IMG/VR virus record: IMGVR_UViG_3300028284_000022
Span: 1 to 29,389 of that record
From: a virus
Strand: one strand, 5' to 3'
Length of the DNA stretch: 29,389 nt
Within the stretch, counting starts at the first letter, position 1. Every line of letters starts with the position of its first letter. Positions 9,163 through 17,819 of the stretch are shown here, in pieces. A model generated the notes under the pieces. The model was given only the letters and a program-made list of their open reading frames with translations. It searched no databases and was not told the DNA's origin. The position numbers and the translations under genes were made by a program.

Positions 9163-10155
9163 TTAAGAAGCAACTGTTTTAGAGGCTAGATGCCAGTTTG
9201 CGCCATCCCACATCATGAAGCCAGCTTCGTGTGCCGCAAATGCCACTGTTGATGGGTTACCTGTACCTACTAAGCTAGTTACTGTTACTGTAGCAGTACC
9301 ACTTCCCCTATTCACAAAGTATTTAGTCTCCCCAGTAATCGTCCCATCTGCCATAGTTATAGCAAGAGCGGATGCTGAGTTAAATATTGTAAGTGGGATT
9401 GTTAAATCTACGGCACCGTTTCCTGTTAAGAAGTGTTCACGATGCACTACTTTGTTATTGAGTGTAACACCACCAGTACCTTTAGATGCTAGATTTAGAG
9501 AAATGTTTGCATCGTCACCATCTGCCGCAATAGAAGGAGATCCATTAGTAGCGGCGTTTGCCACCAATAGCTGATTGACTGCCGTTGCCGTTGCTGTTAC
9601 TTTGATTAATTCTGCACCATTCACGTCATTGATACTTGTACCAATCTTACCTGTGTTTATGAGTGGTGATGTTAGTGTCTTATTAGCTAATGTTTGTGTA
9701 GCACCTGTAAAGACAAATGTGTCGTTTGTTCCCAGAACTGGTAGTGTAACGTTCCTATTAGCAGTCAATTCAGAAGCAACAAATACATACTTGTGATCAA
9801 GTGAAGTGTCATTAATCTGTGGTGTTGTGATGATAGGTGATGTTAGTGTTTTGTTAGTCATTGTCTGAGTTGCGGTATTGGAAATTAGTTCCGTACCAAC
9901 TGTAGGCAACGCTAGGGTGATATCAGTAGACGGATTACCAGAAACCAATGTAGTTTGATGATCATCAACATTAGTACCTTCGAACACAATACCCTGATCA
10001 GTCATAGTGATGCCTGCGCTCAACTCACCTGAGTCGCCACCAAGCATTTCATAAACTTCAGCGAAGTTCTGATTGATCTTCAGACCAGCTACTCTGAGAG
10101 TATCGCCAGTTCCGTCATTAGCATTTGTGCCTCTGTTTATGTTCTGTCTTGCCAT
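9163..10155 (-). CDS. gp10/gp9-type baseplate or fibre-base protein
   Basis: The N-terminus of this 330-residue protein (residues 1-45: QNINRGTNANDGTGDTLR, then GLKINQNFAEVYEMLG) matches the T4 gp10 N-terminus (QNINIGNVVDDGTGDYLR, then GIKINENFDELYYELG), a domain also found in reduced form in gp9. After this wedge-binding domain the protein diverges: two ATQT(M/L)xNKTLTSP motifs about 50 residues apart (near residues 95 and 152), typical of phage fibre shafts, then a beta-rich C-terminus ending MMWDGANWHLASKTVAS. It is about half the length of T4 gp10 (602). I infer a protein that attaches to the wedge by its N-terminus and displays a short fibre or pin. Its own TATAAATA promoter lies upstream. 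Confidence 0.75.
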   Translation of the reverse strand: MARQNINRGTNANDGTGDTLRVAGLKINQNFAEVYEMLGGDSGELSAGITMTDQGIVFEGTNVDDHQTTLVSGNPSTDITLALPTVGTELISNTATQTMTNKTLTSPIITTPQINDTSLDHKYVFVASELTANRNVTLPVLGTNDTFVFTGATQTLANKTLTSPLINTGKIGTSINDVNGAELIKVTATATAVNQLLVANAATNGSPSIAADGDDANISLNLASKGTGGVTLNNKVVHREHFLTGNGAVDLTIPLTIFNSASALAITMADGTITGETKYFVNRGSGTATVTVTSLVGTGNPSTVAFAAHEAGFMMWDGANWHLASKTVAS

Positions 10156-10185
10156 TGCTTGATCTCTATTCTAATCTGTTAACTG

Positions 10186-10193
10186 TATTTATA
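10186..10193 (-). promoter_or_regulatory. Late promoter for the gp10-type gene
   Basis: The minus strand has a perfect TATAAATA in the 42-base gap between genes, 30 bases before the ATG at 10155. This is the spacing expected for a T4-type late promoter with a leader of about 24 bases. Confidence 0.75.
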
Positions 10194-10197
10194 AGGG

Positions 10198-11166
10198 TTA
10201 TGCGGAGTCACTGTCGTACCAAGGGAAAGAAACTTCATCAAATGTGTCTAAATTCGTAGACATTCTTGGTGCACGGTAATCAATTCCATCTGAATCTTCA
10301 TCGAATGTTGGAGAATTAACTCCTATCCACTCTTCAATTGTATCGTAGTTACGATCAATTTCTGCAAGTGTTATATTCTCGTATTTCGGAATGATACTAT
10401 CTAGACTAATACGAGCTTCACTATCAGCTATTGCAATAGAATAAGGTACGATACCAGTAGCTTCTTGTTGTGCACTGAAGATTGCTGTTGCAACTCCTTC
10501 AATAACTGGATCTGTATTATCCACCAAGTCAACGGTTGGCATAACTAGTCTATCTTCAACGTTCTGACTAACAATTTGAACTTCACCGCCAATGTACATA
10601 CCCGCTGGATGAACAAATAGTTTATATGCTTCTTTCCATTCTATGATAGGAATTGGAGCTTTAACCAGTAGTGCATATTTTTGATAAAGTTTATCGTCTA
10701 TGATATATTTTAATGACTCTGATCCTATAGTTGATGTGTTTTCGCCTATATTAAAAACATTCTCTTTAGTATAAACGACATCAGGTGATATACCAAAGAA
10801 AGTTCTGAAGAACTGTTCTATAGAATATAATGTACCTTTTGATCTATATAGGGTGTTCGAATACTTAGCCGCAGAACGTTTGTTCTGAAAGCCTTCAAAG
10901 TATTGCTGTCCTAATAGTAACTCATCTTCGATAAAGGATAAGTTAGATAAGTCTGTTGCTGTGATATCTCGGCTTAAGAACAAATCACTGACAATTTTAG
11001 AAGGTGAAACGTCACTATCTTCAAATTGGTAGTATGCATCAAGGAATGATAATAGTTTAGGGTATTCTTCTGCAAAGTACGAAGGAAGAACTTCAGCAAC
11101 AGAATGATGATCCTGTAGAGATAATGCTCTTCTATTATTGTCTTTTAATGTTTTATCTTTTGCCAT
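10198..11166 (-). CDS. 7: Compact gp7-like baseplate wedge protein
   Basis: This 322-residue protein lies directly after gene 6, where T4 has gene 7. It shows the pattern of the C-terminal part of T4 gp7: LPSYFAEEYPKLLSFLDAYY (residues 28-47), an aromatic-rich segment with LYRSKGTLYSIEQFFRTFFG (about 106-125; compare T4 YSTKGIEASYKFLFKVLY), then YKLFVHPAGMYIG (about 180-193; compare T4 IRFVHPVGFGFIAI). T4 gp7 is 1032 residues, so about two thirds is absent here. T4 gp7 forms with gp6 and gp53 the intertwined wedge core; this version would supply just that core contact. It starts 8 bases after gp6 ends with no clear ribosome binding site, so it probably depends on coupling. The assignment comes from recalled T4 sequence and position, not from a search. 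Confidence 0.7.
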   Translation of the reverse strand: MAKDKTLKDNNRRALSLQDHHSVAEVLPSYFAEEYPKLLSFLDAYYQFEDSDVSPSKIVSDLFLSRDITATDLSNLSFIEDELLLGQQYFEGFQNKRSAAKYSNTLYRSKGTLYSIEQFFRTFFGISPDVVYTKENVFNIGENTSTIGSESLKYIIDDKLYQKYALLVKAPIPIIEWKEAYKLFVHPAGMYIGGEVQIVSQNVEDRLVMPTVDLVDNTDPVIEGVATAIFSAQQEATGIVPYSIAIADSEARISLDSIIPKYENITLAEIDRNYDTIEEWIGVNSPTFDEDSDGIDYRAPRMSTNLDTFDEVSFPWYDSDSA

Positions 11167-11174
11167 GCTTTATA

Positions 11175-12998
11175 TTACGTGGTTGTTACCACAACTCCTG
11201 TAGCAAATGATGGACCTTGGTCATATTCTAGAATATCATTTCTTAGTGGACTAATAGCTGATTGGTTAGCTGGGGTTGCACTTACTTTAATGAATGCATC
11301 TCCACCAATAACCTGTGCAACGTTTAACCCAACAATGCTAATAACACCTGTAGCAGAGTTGTAAGATCCTATATTATCTACTACCACACTATCGTCATCA
11401 GATGAGATAACCTGTAGTTTATTGGAAGACAACTTGTTCTTAATGATACATGTCTTTTCTCCAAACTGGAATGGAGTTGTTTTGATAACAAAGTTTACGT
11501 CATCTGGTTCTGAAAGACCAACAGGATATCTTAGTGTATGATCTTGTAATGTGTTTGTTGTAGGAGTAAATCTACGTTGCAATTTGATATTAGCACGTGA
11601 GGATAGGACTGCCGTATCAACTTCATCCACATCGTTTAACAAGTTAGATCTACGGAAAGACTGATTGAACTTACCTATGTTGTTTGTGAAGTACTTGTTT
11701 ATCTCCGTCTGTACGTTATCCTGTACGGTTGTCAATGATAATGAACCAAGTTTAGGATTAAACTGGAAGAAGATCTCAGTCTCAACGAATGTGGTAACTG
11801 GATCTTCAAACTTGATATCAAATCCAACAACTGCTAATTGTTTAGCTAAGTCTCGTATAGAGTTTTTTGTAGTTGTCACAGTATCTTCTGTTACGTCTGC
11901 ATTGAAAACAATTGATAAGAACACTGCACCAAACTCTGGCTTCAAAGCATCCTCACCACCAAAGGCTTGGATATCCTTAATAAGTGTTCCAAAGTTAGAC
12001 AATACAAGAGTAGAGTAATCTACTGCCGTAACCATACGGTTCTGTGTAGCATATTGGAATGGCGCATTCTTACGAATAGAAGCCATCGTCTCTTCTTCTG
12101 CACCACCAATAGAGTTAATATTTGTTATAGGTGTTACATCATAGTTTGATGCGCCAACTTGTATTCTATTGTTTGCAGTAAAGGCAGTAGCTCCGTTAGC
12201 CTTAGATCCATTAACCTGTAGGTATTCGACCACAATCTTGTTACCTGCGACTGGAGCTTTACCAAGAGTTACACCATCACCAAATGTCAATTCGTAAAAA
12301 CCGTTAGGAGATTCTTTCATAATATAAAGTTTAGTGTTCTCATTAATAGTAGAAGCTTTAGAGATGTTGATATACCCAGTAGATGTTACATCATTAGCCG
12401 ATTGGAATACGTTTATAACCGCAGTCTCCATATCAATGTTCTTGTCTGGAATAATATACACATCATCTACACTGTCTGGACCCACAAAGAAAGTTTTAGT
12501 TTTTGATATACCTTCTAATAAGTTGATGTTAAGAGATCCTGTAGGTGTTTTATATGCGTAGTAACCATACCCATTGTCTGTTGCTGTTACTGTCTCTCTA
12601 GTTTGAAACGTGTAAGTAACATCATCAACAGTAGTTGTAAACTTAGTTCCAGTAGGTAAAGATAAAGTTGAAGGTCTACCACTCAAGTCACCAGTGTCTG
12701 TTGACAATGTTACGGTGGCTTTAGATGCAGTCTTTGACTTTGGGATATACCCAATACCTTCTGCAAGAGAGATCAAAGAACTACGAAGTTGTGCAGTAGA
12801 TAAGTATGATTCGTTTAGTGCAAAGTTTGCGATAAGTGCATTATAGTGAGTGTTCGTTGCAAGAACATCTAGAATGTTAGAAAGACCAGATCCCTCAAAG
12901 TTATAGTCAGAGAACTCAGATTGTTCCGCCAATGAGGTTTTCAAATTATTCTTGATCGTATTGAAGTCAAGTTCTGTTGATTTTATTGTGGTAGCCAT
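11175..12998 (-). CDS. 6: Baseplate wedge protein gp6
   Basis: This 607-residue protein (T4 gp6: 660) has the hallmark N-terminus of the gp6/gpJ baseplate wedge family: DFNTIKNNLKTSLAEQSEF, then DYNFEGSGLSNILDVLATNT and HYNALIANFALNESYLSTAQ (residues 11-71). The central region (PFQYATQNRMVTAVDYSTLV and VKDIQAFGGEDA-like, about residues 310-350) is the conserved baseplate J core. gp6 dimers form the ring that ties six wedges together in both extended and contracted baseplates. It begins 1 base after gp25 ends; gp25 contacts the gp6 core and the first sheath ring, so their adjacency is functionally sensible. Confidence 0.92.
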   Translation of the reverse strand: MATTIKSTELDFNTIKNNLKTSLAEQSEFSDYNFEGSGLSNILDVLATNTHYNALIANFALNESYLSTAQLRSSLISLAEGIGYIPKSKTASKATVTLSTDTGDLSGRPSTLSLPTGTKFTTTVDDVTYTFQTRETVTATDNGYGYYAYKTPTGSLNINLLEGISKTKTFFVGPDSVDDVYIIPDKNIDMETAVINVFQSANDVTSTGYINISKASTINENTKLYIMKESPNGFYELTFGDGVTLGKAPVAGNKIVVEYLQVNGSKANGATAFTANNRIQVGASNYDVTPITNINSIGGAEEETMASIRKNAPFQYATQNRMVTAVDYSTLVLSNFGTLIKDIQAFGGEDALKPEFGAVFLSIVFNADVTEDTVTTTKNSIRDLAKQLAVVGFDIKFEDPVTTFVETEIFFQFNPKLGSLSLTTVQDNVQTEINKYFTNNIGKFNQSFRRSNLLNDVDEVDTAVLSSRANIKLQRRFTPTTNTLQDHTLRYPVGLSEPDDVNFVIKTTPFQFGEKTCIIKNKLSSNKLQVISSDDDSVVVDNIGSYNSATGVISIVGLNVAQVIGGDAFIKVSATPANQSAISPLRNDILEYDQGPSFATGVVVTTT

Positions 12999-12999
12999 A

Positions 13000-13440
13000 T
13001 TATCTTAACCTCGAAACGAATGTATTAAGTGTGATTATTTCTTCTGTACTGACTACCTTAAAGGTAACGGTAACAGATAGTGAATTTTTATCTGGCTGAA
13101 GATTGACATCAATGTCAAGTATTTCAGCACGTGGTTCGTATACGTAAAGGGCATTGTCTATACTTTCCCTTACATTTTCTGATGCATTTTCATCAGCTAG
13201 TTCAAAGAACATAGACGTTATGTCTGCACCAAAGTCTTCTTCAAAGGGCTTCTCTAGTCTTCCTGTGGCAATGATATTCTTTACACTTTGTTTAACAGCC
13301 GCCGAATCACTCTTCTTGTAGATATCACCAGATGGTCTTTTTGTAAAAGTTAAATCGATATCCGAATATATCTTAGTGCGAGAAGTGATTACACTCCTTA
13401 CATTAGGGTCTTTGTCTTCTATCGATAGTACACGTGCCAT
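13000..13440 (-). CDS. 25: Baseplate wedge protein gp25, lysozyme-like sheath initiator
   Basis: This 146-residue protein (T4 gp25: 132) carries the diagnostic EPR motif at residues 102-104 (YVYEPRAEI), which in the gp25/W/TssE family organises the sheath-baseplate junction. Also present are GRLEKPFEEDFG (60-71) and a family-like C-terminal beta strand that ends LNTFVSRLR. It nucleates sheath polymerisation and sits on gp6. The gene has a perfect TATAAATA late box and AAGGAC ribosome binding site upstream, so a new transcript probably starts here for gp25-gp6-gp7. Confidence 0.93.
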   Translation of the reverse strand: MARVLSIEDKDPNVRSVITSRTKIYSDIDLTFTKRPSGDIYKKSDSAAVKQSVKNIIATGRLEKPFEEDFGADITSMFFELADENASENVRESIDNALYVYEPRAEILDIDVNLQPDKNSLSVTVTFKVVSTEEIITLNTFVSRLR

Positions 13441-13464
13441 AGTTTGTCCTTAAACTTATGCTTT

Positions 13465-13472
13465 TATTTATA
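13465..13472 (-). promoter_or_regulatory. Late promoter for gene 25
   Basis: A perfect TATAAATA on the minus strand lies in the 38-base gap upstream of gene 25, 24 bases before its ATG, and is followed by a clear AAGGA ribosome binding site. Confidence 0.8.
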
Positions 13473-13478
13473 ACAGTT

Positions 13479-15485
13479 TTACTGAGGTCCGTAGACATCT
13501 GCCTTTAATTCTACAAGACTATCCGAAGCCTGTAGAGCATTATTATACCTTGTTTCTACCTTTCTCTGGAATGTTACAACATCACCAGTGATATTAGGCA
13601 TCTCTACAATGATTTGAACATTCATAGACCCATCCGCAGAGAAGTTATCATAGTCCAATACTAACTTATCAAACTGACCGATATAAGATAAAGTAACTGC
13701 AAGATCATACGTACCATCTCCATCCATTTTACCGTCAGGTCCGTACAACTCATAAACCACGGCTCTACCTTTACTTCTAAGATCTAATAGGCCATTGGGT
13801 GTTAGAGTTTCGGCAGAGATCCCTTGGGGTGATCCTTTACCATATAGTTCTTTAGCATAGAAACCTTCAATGATCTTAAGTCTGTGTGAAGCAAATTGTC
13901 CTCTTGCACCCATAACCATTTTAGTTAGATTTACTTGAGCAATGTAGTTCTTACCGATTTGTTTCTTATCAGCTAGACTTAGGCTCTTAAATGCACCACC
14001 ATCTTCTGCACCAACAAACCTTGCAAATCCCACTCTTTCTGCTACTCTAGTTCCTGTCCCAATAACGGTTCTGCTATCCATTATACCATAAGCCGCATCC
14101 GAAAGAGTAAACCTTTGCTTATTCTTAGGTATAGTAAATGTCTTAGTACTCCTATCTGCCGTTGTGTTACCAATAGTTTCAGTACCTCTTAAGGCTCCAC
14201 CTCTTACTCCTCTAATTCTACCATATCCGTTGGGTGGCGATTGTTGAGCAAAGGATGGGTTTAGTGTTCCGTTGCCAACCTGAGCGGCAGTAAATTCTGC
14301 ATCTTGTAAATATGAAGGATCTCTTAACTTTGATCTAACATCAGTTTCTCCAAGTGGACGTAGTCTAAGACTATTCTTTAGGAAGTCATCAATGTCAACC
14401 TTTACCTTCTTAACACCAATTGCAGATTTATTAAGAACATCTGTAACAACACCATTAGGCGCAGTAAAGACTGGTGGTTGTGCTGTGTCATCTGCGGTAA
14501 ACCCTTGCGAAGATCCTACACCTCCACCAGGATCAGGATCCGAATAGTTTTGAGAGTTTGTTACGTCTGCCGTAATAGATCGAACTGCCGTACCCTGTAG
14601 ATCTCCCCAAAACGCAGGTGCTGTGACACCTTCACTAAAGTGTGCACCCTGTCCGTGAATTCTCATCTCAACACCACCAATGGTGCCAGTATCAGACCAA
14701 ATAAACATCTCATCAGCTTGAGTATTAATCTTAGGTGATGATTGGATTATTCTAGCCTCAGATGAAACTTCTAAATTACTACTTGACGCAATGATATGCT
14801 TACCCTCAGTAGCTTGTTTGTTAGTTCCTTTAACAGCCGTGGTTACATTACCAAGGTGTGTGTTTACGGTTGTACCCACCACTGTATTAGATGAGTTACC
14901 TGATACGGTTTTACCTTCGTTACCAAACACTTTAGTTCTAGCATTACCGTTAATGTTCTCTATCTTGTCGTTTCTAGCATTTACTTCATAGCTATCACAA
15001 TTAACTTTAAAGTCACCCTTAACGTTAATGGTTAGGTCTCCCTCATATGTGAGTTGACCGTTTCCTTCTACTATCACCGTTTGATCGCCGTGTGTCACTT
15101 CAACTTTATTATTCGTTGCTAAAACAACTACGGTTCCGTCTGGACGCATTTCAATACCAGCCCCAGAATTGTGCTTTAGAAGAATACGTTCACCACCGGG
15201 TGTGTCGTTGAATTCTATTACATGACCACTAACAGTTTCTTTAACATCAGCATATGGATATTGTGTAGATGCTATAGGTGGTAAATCAATGTCAGCACCT
15301 AAAGGCAATGAATGAGATTTACCAGAACGAAGTGATTCATTGGTATTGGGTTGGTTTTCATAATTTCTTCTAGGATGTTGCTTACTAGGATCCGCAAACG
15401 CATCTGTTACTTTTCCCTGTGTACTAGCATAACCAGTACCAAAGCGTTCTTCTCTGTCCTTTAGATCGTCTCTTTCCGTTGTCAT
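13479..15485 (-). CDS. gp5 C-terminal needle protein, separate beta-helix spike with extra C-terminal domain
   Basis: Of 668 residues, residues 77-115 (YPYADVKETVSGHVIEFNDT, then PGGERILLKHNSG) match the region of T4 gp5 that begins its C-terminal part (YPYVHTMETESGHIQEFDDT). Residues about 120-255 are valine/glycine/threonine-rich short repeats (VxVxGNxxxxVxGD-like), typical of the triple-stranded beta-helix needle. Unlike T4, no lysozyme precedes it in the same chain, and about 400 further residues follow (from about 260), including GRAVVYELYGPDGKMDGDG and a beta-rich end (GQFDKLVLDYD). That part is not recognised. The ATG overlaps the amidase gene stop (ATGA). It presumably assembles under the OB-fold protein at 16947-17819 as the membrane-puncturing spike. 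Confidence 0.85.
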   Translation of the reverse strand: MTTERDDLKDREERFGTGYASTQGKVTDAFADPSKQHPRRNYENQPNTNESLRSGKSHSLPLGADIDLPPIASTQYPYADVKETVSGHVIEFNDTPGGERILLKHNSGAGIEMRPDGTVVVLATNNKVEVTHGDQTVIVEGNGQLTYEGDLTINVKGDFKVNCDSYEVNARNDKIENINGNARTKVFGNEGKTVSGNSSNTVVGTTVNTHLGNVTTAVKGTNKQATEGKHIIASSSNLEVSSEARIIQSSPKINTQADEMFIWSDTGTIGGVEMRIHGQGAHFSEGVTAPAFWGDLQGTAVRSITADVTNSQNYSDPDPGGGVGSSQGFTADDTAQPPVFTAPNGVVTDVLNKSAIGVKKVKVDIDDFLKNSLRLRPLGETDVRSKLRDPSYLQDAEFTAAQVGNGTLNPSFAQQSPPNGYGRIRGVRGGALRGTETIGNTTADRSTKTFTIPKNKQRFTLSDAAYGIMDSRTVIGTGTRVAERVGFARFVGAEDGGAFKSLSLADKKQIGKNYIAQVNLTKMVMGARGQFASHRLKIIEGFYAKELYGKGSPQGISAETLTPNGLLDLRSKGRAVVYELYGPDGKMDGDGTYDLAVTLSYIGQFDKLVLDYDNFSADGSMNVQIIVEMPNITGDVVTFQRKVETRYNNALQASDSLVELKADVYGPQ

Positions 15486-16957
15486 ACTGGTATTCCTGCG
15501 TTAATCTGTGCTGTCGTCAAAGGTCCTGATGCTTTAGCATCTGTTATTAGATTGGTTTTATTAAAGTTTGATTTCACATATTCTCCTACATCAAAACCAG
15601 GATCAACTTTACCAAGATCAGACGTATCGTTATGACCTAGTGCTTGACCAGAAGGCCATACCTCATAGAACGCTCTAACAAACATAGCAAAGCTATTCAT
15701 CTGAGCAGGTGTTAAGCTATCAGCACTTATATACCTATTTGCATTTGCTGTGCCTGATGGACAATTATATCCCCCTGCCATAGAGATACCTATTGAACGC
15801 TTATTGTGACCATATGCTCCTGAGTGTGCACCCTGTCTTTCAAGTGGTCTTCCTCTTTGCAATCTACCATCTCTACGTATCACATAATGATACCCACATC
15901 CACTCCAACCTCTATCCAAATGCCACTGATGTACATCGTCTGCACCAACGTCTTGGTTAGTGTATGTTCCTGTCCAGTGAGCAATAAACTCTGTAATTTC
16001 TCTATTAGTGTTTCTAAACTCTGCTACCAATTCTTCGGGAGAGTCCACATAAGAGAATTGGGTTGAAGTGTTTGTGGTATTAGCCCCAGCCCATGTATTG
16101 TTATTAGAACCAATTTCATATGGAACTGATGTGTTTGTTCCTACTGAAGTATCCTGATCAACTGTTACGTTATTTTGAGGAGTAAGGTTAAGTGAGTTTA
16201 CCCTTTCCTCAATAGTATCATAAGGCAAAGTTGATACATTTGATATCAAACCAATTGCTTCATCATACTTCTCAACTTCAATAAGTGCCGCAATAGTATC
16301 TTTATCTAATTCAGTTCCTAGTATAAGTTCATCAACAACAATGTCAAATGTCTTATCGGTTACTCTAATCAGATTGGTAAGAATGCCACCAACTGCTCCA
16401 CCAAGTAAATTTGAGAAACTTGCATTGAATGCATCTGTTGCCGCTTTAATGCCTGTAGATGTTCCAATTCCAGAACTGATCGTAGCACTTATCTTAGTAA
16501 CTTGTTCTGCACCAGCCGTAGTGGCAACAGAAGATAGGACATTAGTTAATTCATCTGCTGTCTTGCCTGTAACTTTTGTCAAAGCTCTAGACACTGCTTC
16601 TGGAGCACCAGAACTAATAACAAGTTCAAGTTCTCCGTTTTCGATAGTTTCCCCAATAGCTGAATTGATATTACTTGTAGCTGAAGATAGATCTCCTATC
16701 AACTCATTAGCTAATCCAGGAACTTGACCAGTGATCTCTACAATAGAGTCAGTTGCTTTAAGATTCTCCAGAGGATTATCTCCACCTGACAATGGTAGAA
16801 TTCCAGATACTGTCTCACCGACTTTATTTAAAGATGTTTCTAATTGACAAGATGCAACACCCACAACTTGATTTTTAGTCTCAAGTATCTTTCCTAAATT
16901 ACTATTCTTTACTATAGCATCTAGTTGACTGTTTAGAATATTAATATTAATTGCCAT
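15482..16957 (-). CDS. Baseplate hub protein with AmpD-type N-acetylmuramoyl-L-alanine amidase domain
   Basis: Residues 320-465 of this 491-residue protein form an Amidase_2/PGRP domain: zinc ligand candidates H327 (FIAHWTGT), H442 (GHND) and D452 (KVDPGFD); catalytic candidates Y357 (GYHYVI) and K450. The H442-K450-D452 spacing equals that of AmpD (H154, K162, D164), as I recall it. It would cut the amide between N-acetylmuramic acid and L-Ala. The N-terminal 300 residues are Ser/Thr/Ala/Ile-rich with helical stretches and no recognised domain; they may dock it on the spike. It is translationally coupled on both sides (11-base overlap with the OB-lysozyme gene, 4-base overlap with the needle gene), which places it in the puncturing device rather than in a free lysis cassette. 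No holin-like gene is adjacent. Confidence 0.85.
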   Translation of the reverse strand: MAININILNSQLDAIVKNSNLGKILETKNQVVGVASCQLETSLNKVGETVSGILPLSGGDNPLENLKATDSIVEITGQVPGLANELIGDLSSATSNINSAIGETIENGELELVISSGAPEAVSRALTKVTGKTADELTNVLSSVATTAGAEQVTKISATISSGIGTSTGIKAATDAFNASFSNLLGGAVGGILTNLIRVTDKTFDIVVDELILGTELDKDTIAALIEVEKYDEAIGLISNVSTLPYDTIEERVNSLNLTPQNNVTVDQDTSVGTNTSVPYEIGSNNNTWAGANTTNTSTQFSYVDSPEELVAEFRNTNREITEFIAHWTGTYTNQDVGADDVHQWHLDRGWSGCGYHYVIRRDGRLQRGRPLERQGAHSGAYGHNKRSIGISMAGGYNCPSGTANANRYISADSLTPAQMNSFAMFVRAFYEVWPSGQALGHNDTSDLGKVDPGFDVGEYVKSNFNKTNLITDAKASGPLTTAQINAGIPV

Positions 16958-17819
16958 TATTATATGTCTCCAAAACTTGTCTAGCGTGTTCTACTCTTTG
17001 ATCTTTGTGAGCAAATGCCGCATTTGGCCTTTCATACTTATCGCAGAAGAACTCTGTAGCCTGTTTAAGATTTGTCATCTGCTTGAACTGATTGTATCCC
17101 CAAAACCTAGGAGATATTGTAGAGAAGTCATATAGTAGAAATCCCAACTGAGTTTCCAATGCACCTATGTCTAAACCACGATCTAATGCATAAGCCTCTA
17201 ACTGTTGAAGTCTGTTTGCATCTGGGTTCCATTGAGCAATACCAAATGAACTTTCCCCAGTAAATCCAGACGTTACACCAGGATCCATATTTGATTCTTG
17301 AATAAGATTACCAACAATAGCCGCAGACTGAATAGGAGTAAAGCCATTTCCGATAAAGAAGTTAAATGCTTTTTCAGAATTACTTGATCCTACAACAGTA
17401 TTGGTATTTACCGTGTTTCTTGGAATTCCACCCGATGGATGTGGAACAGATCTGACAACTGGATCAGGCTCTCTAGATCTAGTTTCATCTAACTGTGCCT
17501 GTTCTATTCTAGGCATAGATCCCATTACTAAAGGTATCTGAGATTGTTGACCATCCATGAACATCCCAAAGACTTGTGCACCAACTTTAATTCCAACAGA
17601 TCTACCTAAACCAGAAACACCTTCTTCAGTGGTAGGAACTAAAACCTGTGCCCATGGGAGCGTATGTTCTGGAACCTCATTTACATCTTCATTATGCACA
17701 CCAAAAATGCGTACCCTAACCCTACCAACTTTAAGAGGATCTTGGATATCAATAACTATACCGATAAACCATCTATGAACATCGCCGTAGAAGTTTGATT
17801 GAATTGGAGTAAAAGTCAT
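16947..17819 (-). CDS. 5: gp5-type hub protein: OB-fold plus tail lysozyme
   Basis: Residues 14-105 of this 290-residue protein match the T4 gp5 N-terminal OB domain: HRWFIGIVIDIQDPLKVGRV (T4 WFVGVVEDRMDPLKLGRV), TLPWAQVL and GRSVGIKVGAQVFGMFMDG. Residues 147-286 are a lysozyme or transglycosylase-type domain with AAIVGNLIQESNMDP (E175 likely catalytic) and SFGIAQW (191-197), like the phage tail lysozyme 2 family; the T4-type GH24 signature of T4 gp5 is absent. The OB part would trimerise beneath gp27, and the enzyme would open peptidoglycan during injection. The ATG overlaps the gp27 stop (ATGA). The protein ends where T4 gp5 would be self-cleaved, so here the cut is made at gene level. Confidence 0.88.
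   Translation of the reverse strand: MTFTPIQSNFYGDVHRWFIGIVIDIQDPLKVGRVRVRIFGVHNEDVNEVPEHTLPWAQVLVPTTEEGVSGLGRSVGIKVGAQVFGMFMDGQQSQIPLVMGSMPRIEQAQLDETRSREPDPVVRSVPHPSGGIPRNTVNTNTVVGSSNSEKAFNFFIGNGFTPIQSAAIVGNLIQESNMDPGVTSGFTGESSFGIAQWNPDANRLQQLEAYALDRGLDIGALETQLGFLLYDFSTISPRFWGYNQFKQMTNLKQATEFFCDKYERPNAAFAHKDQRVEHARQVLETYNNGN

Noticed and set aside
13479-14300. Peptidase M15-like domain in the needle C-terminus (GRAVVYEL)
   Set aside because: The required HxxxxxxD and ExH zinc pattern is not present, so the resemblance is too weak.
13479-17819. gp5 split as a sequencing frameshift artefact
   Set aside because: There are two separate junctions, each with an ATG and proper overlap, and a whole extra protein lies between the parts.
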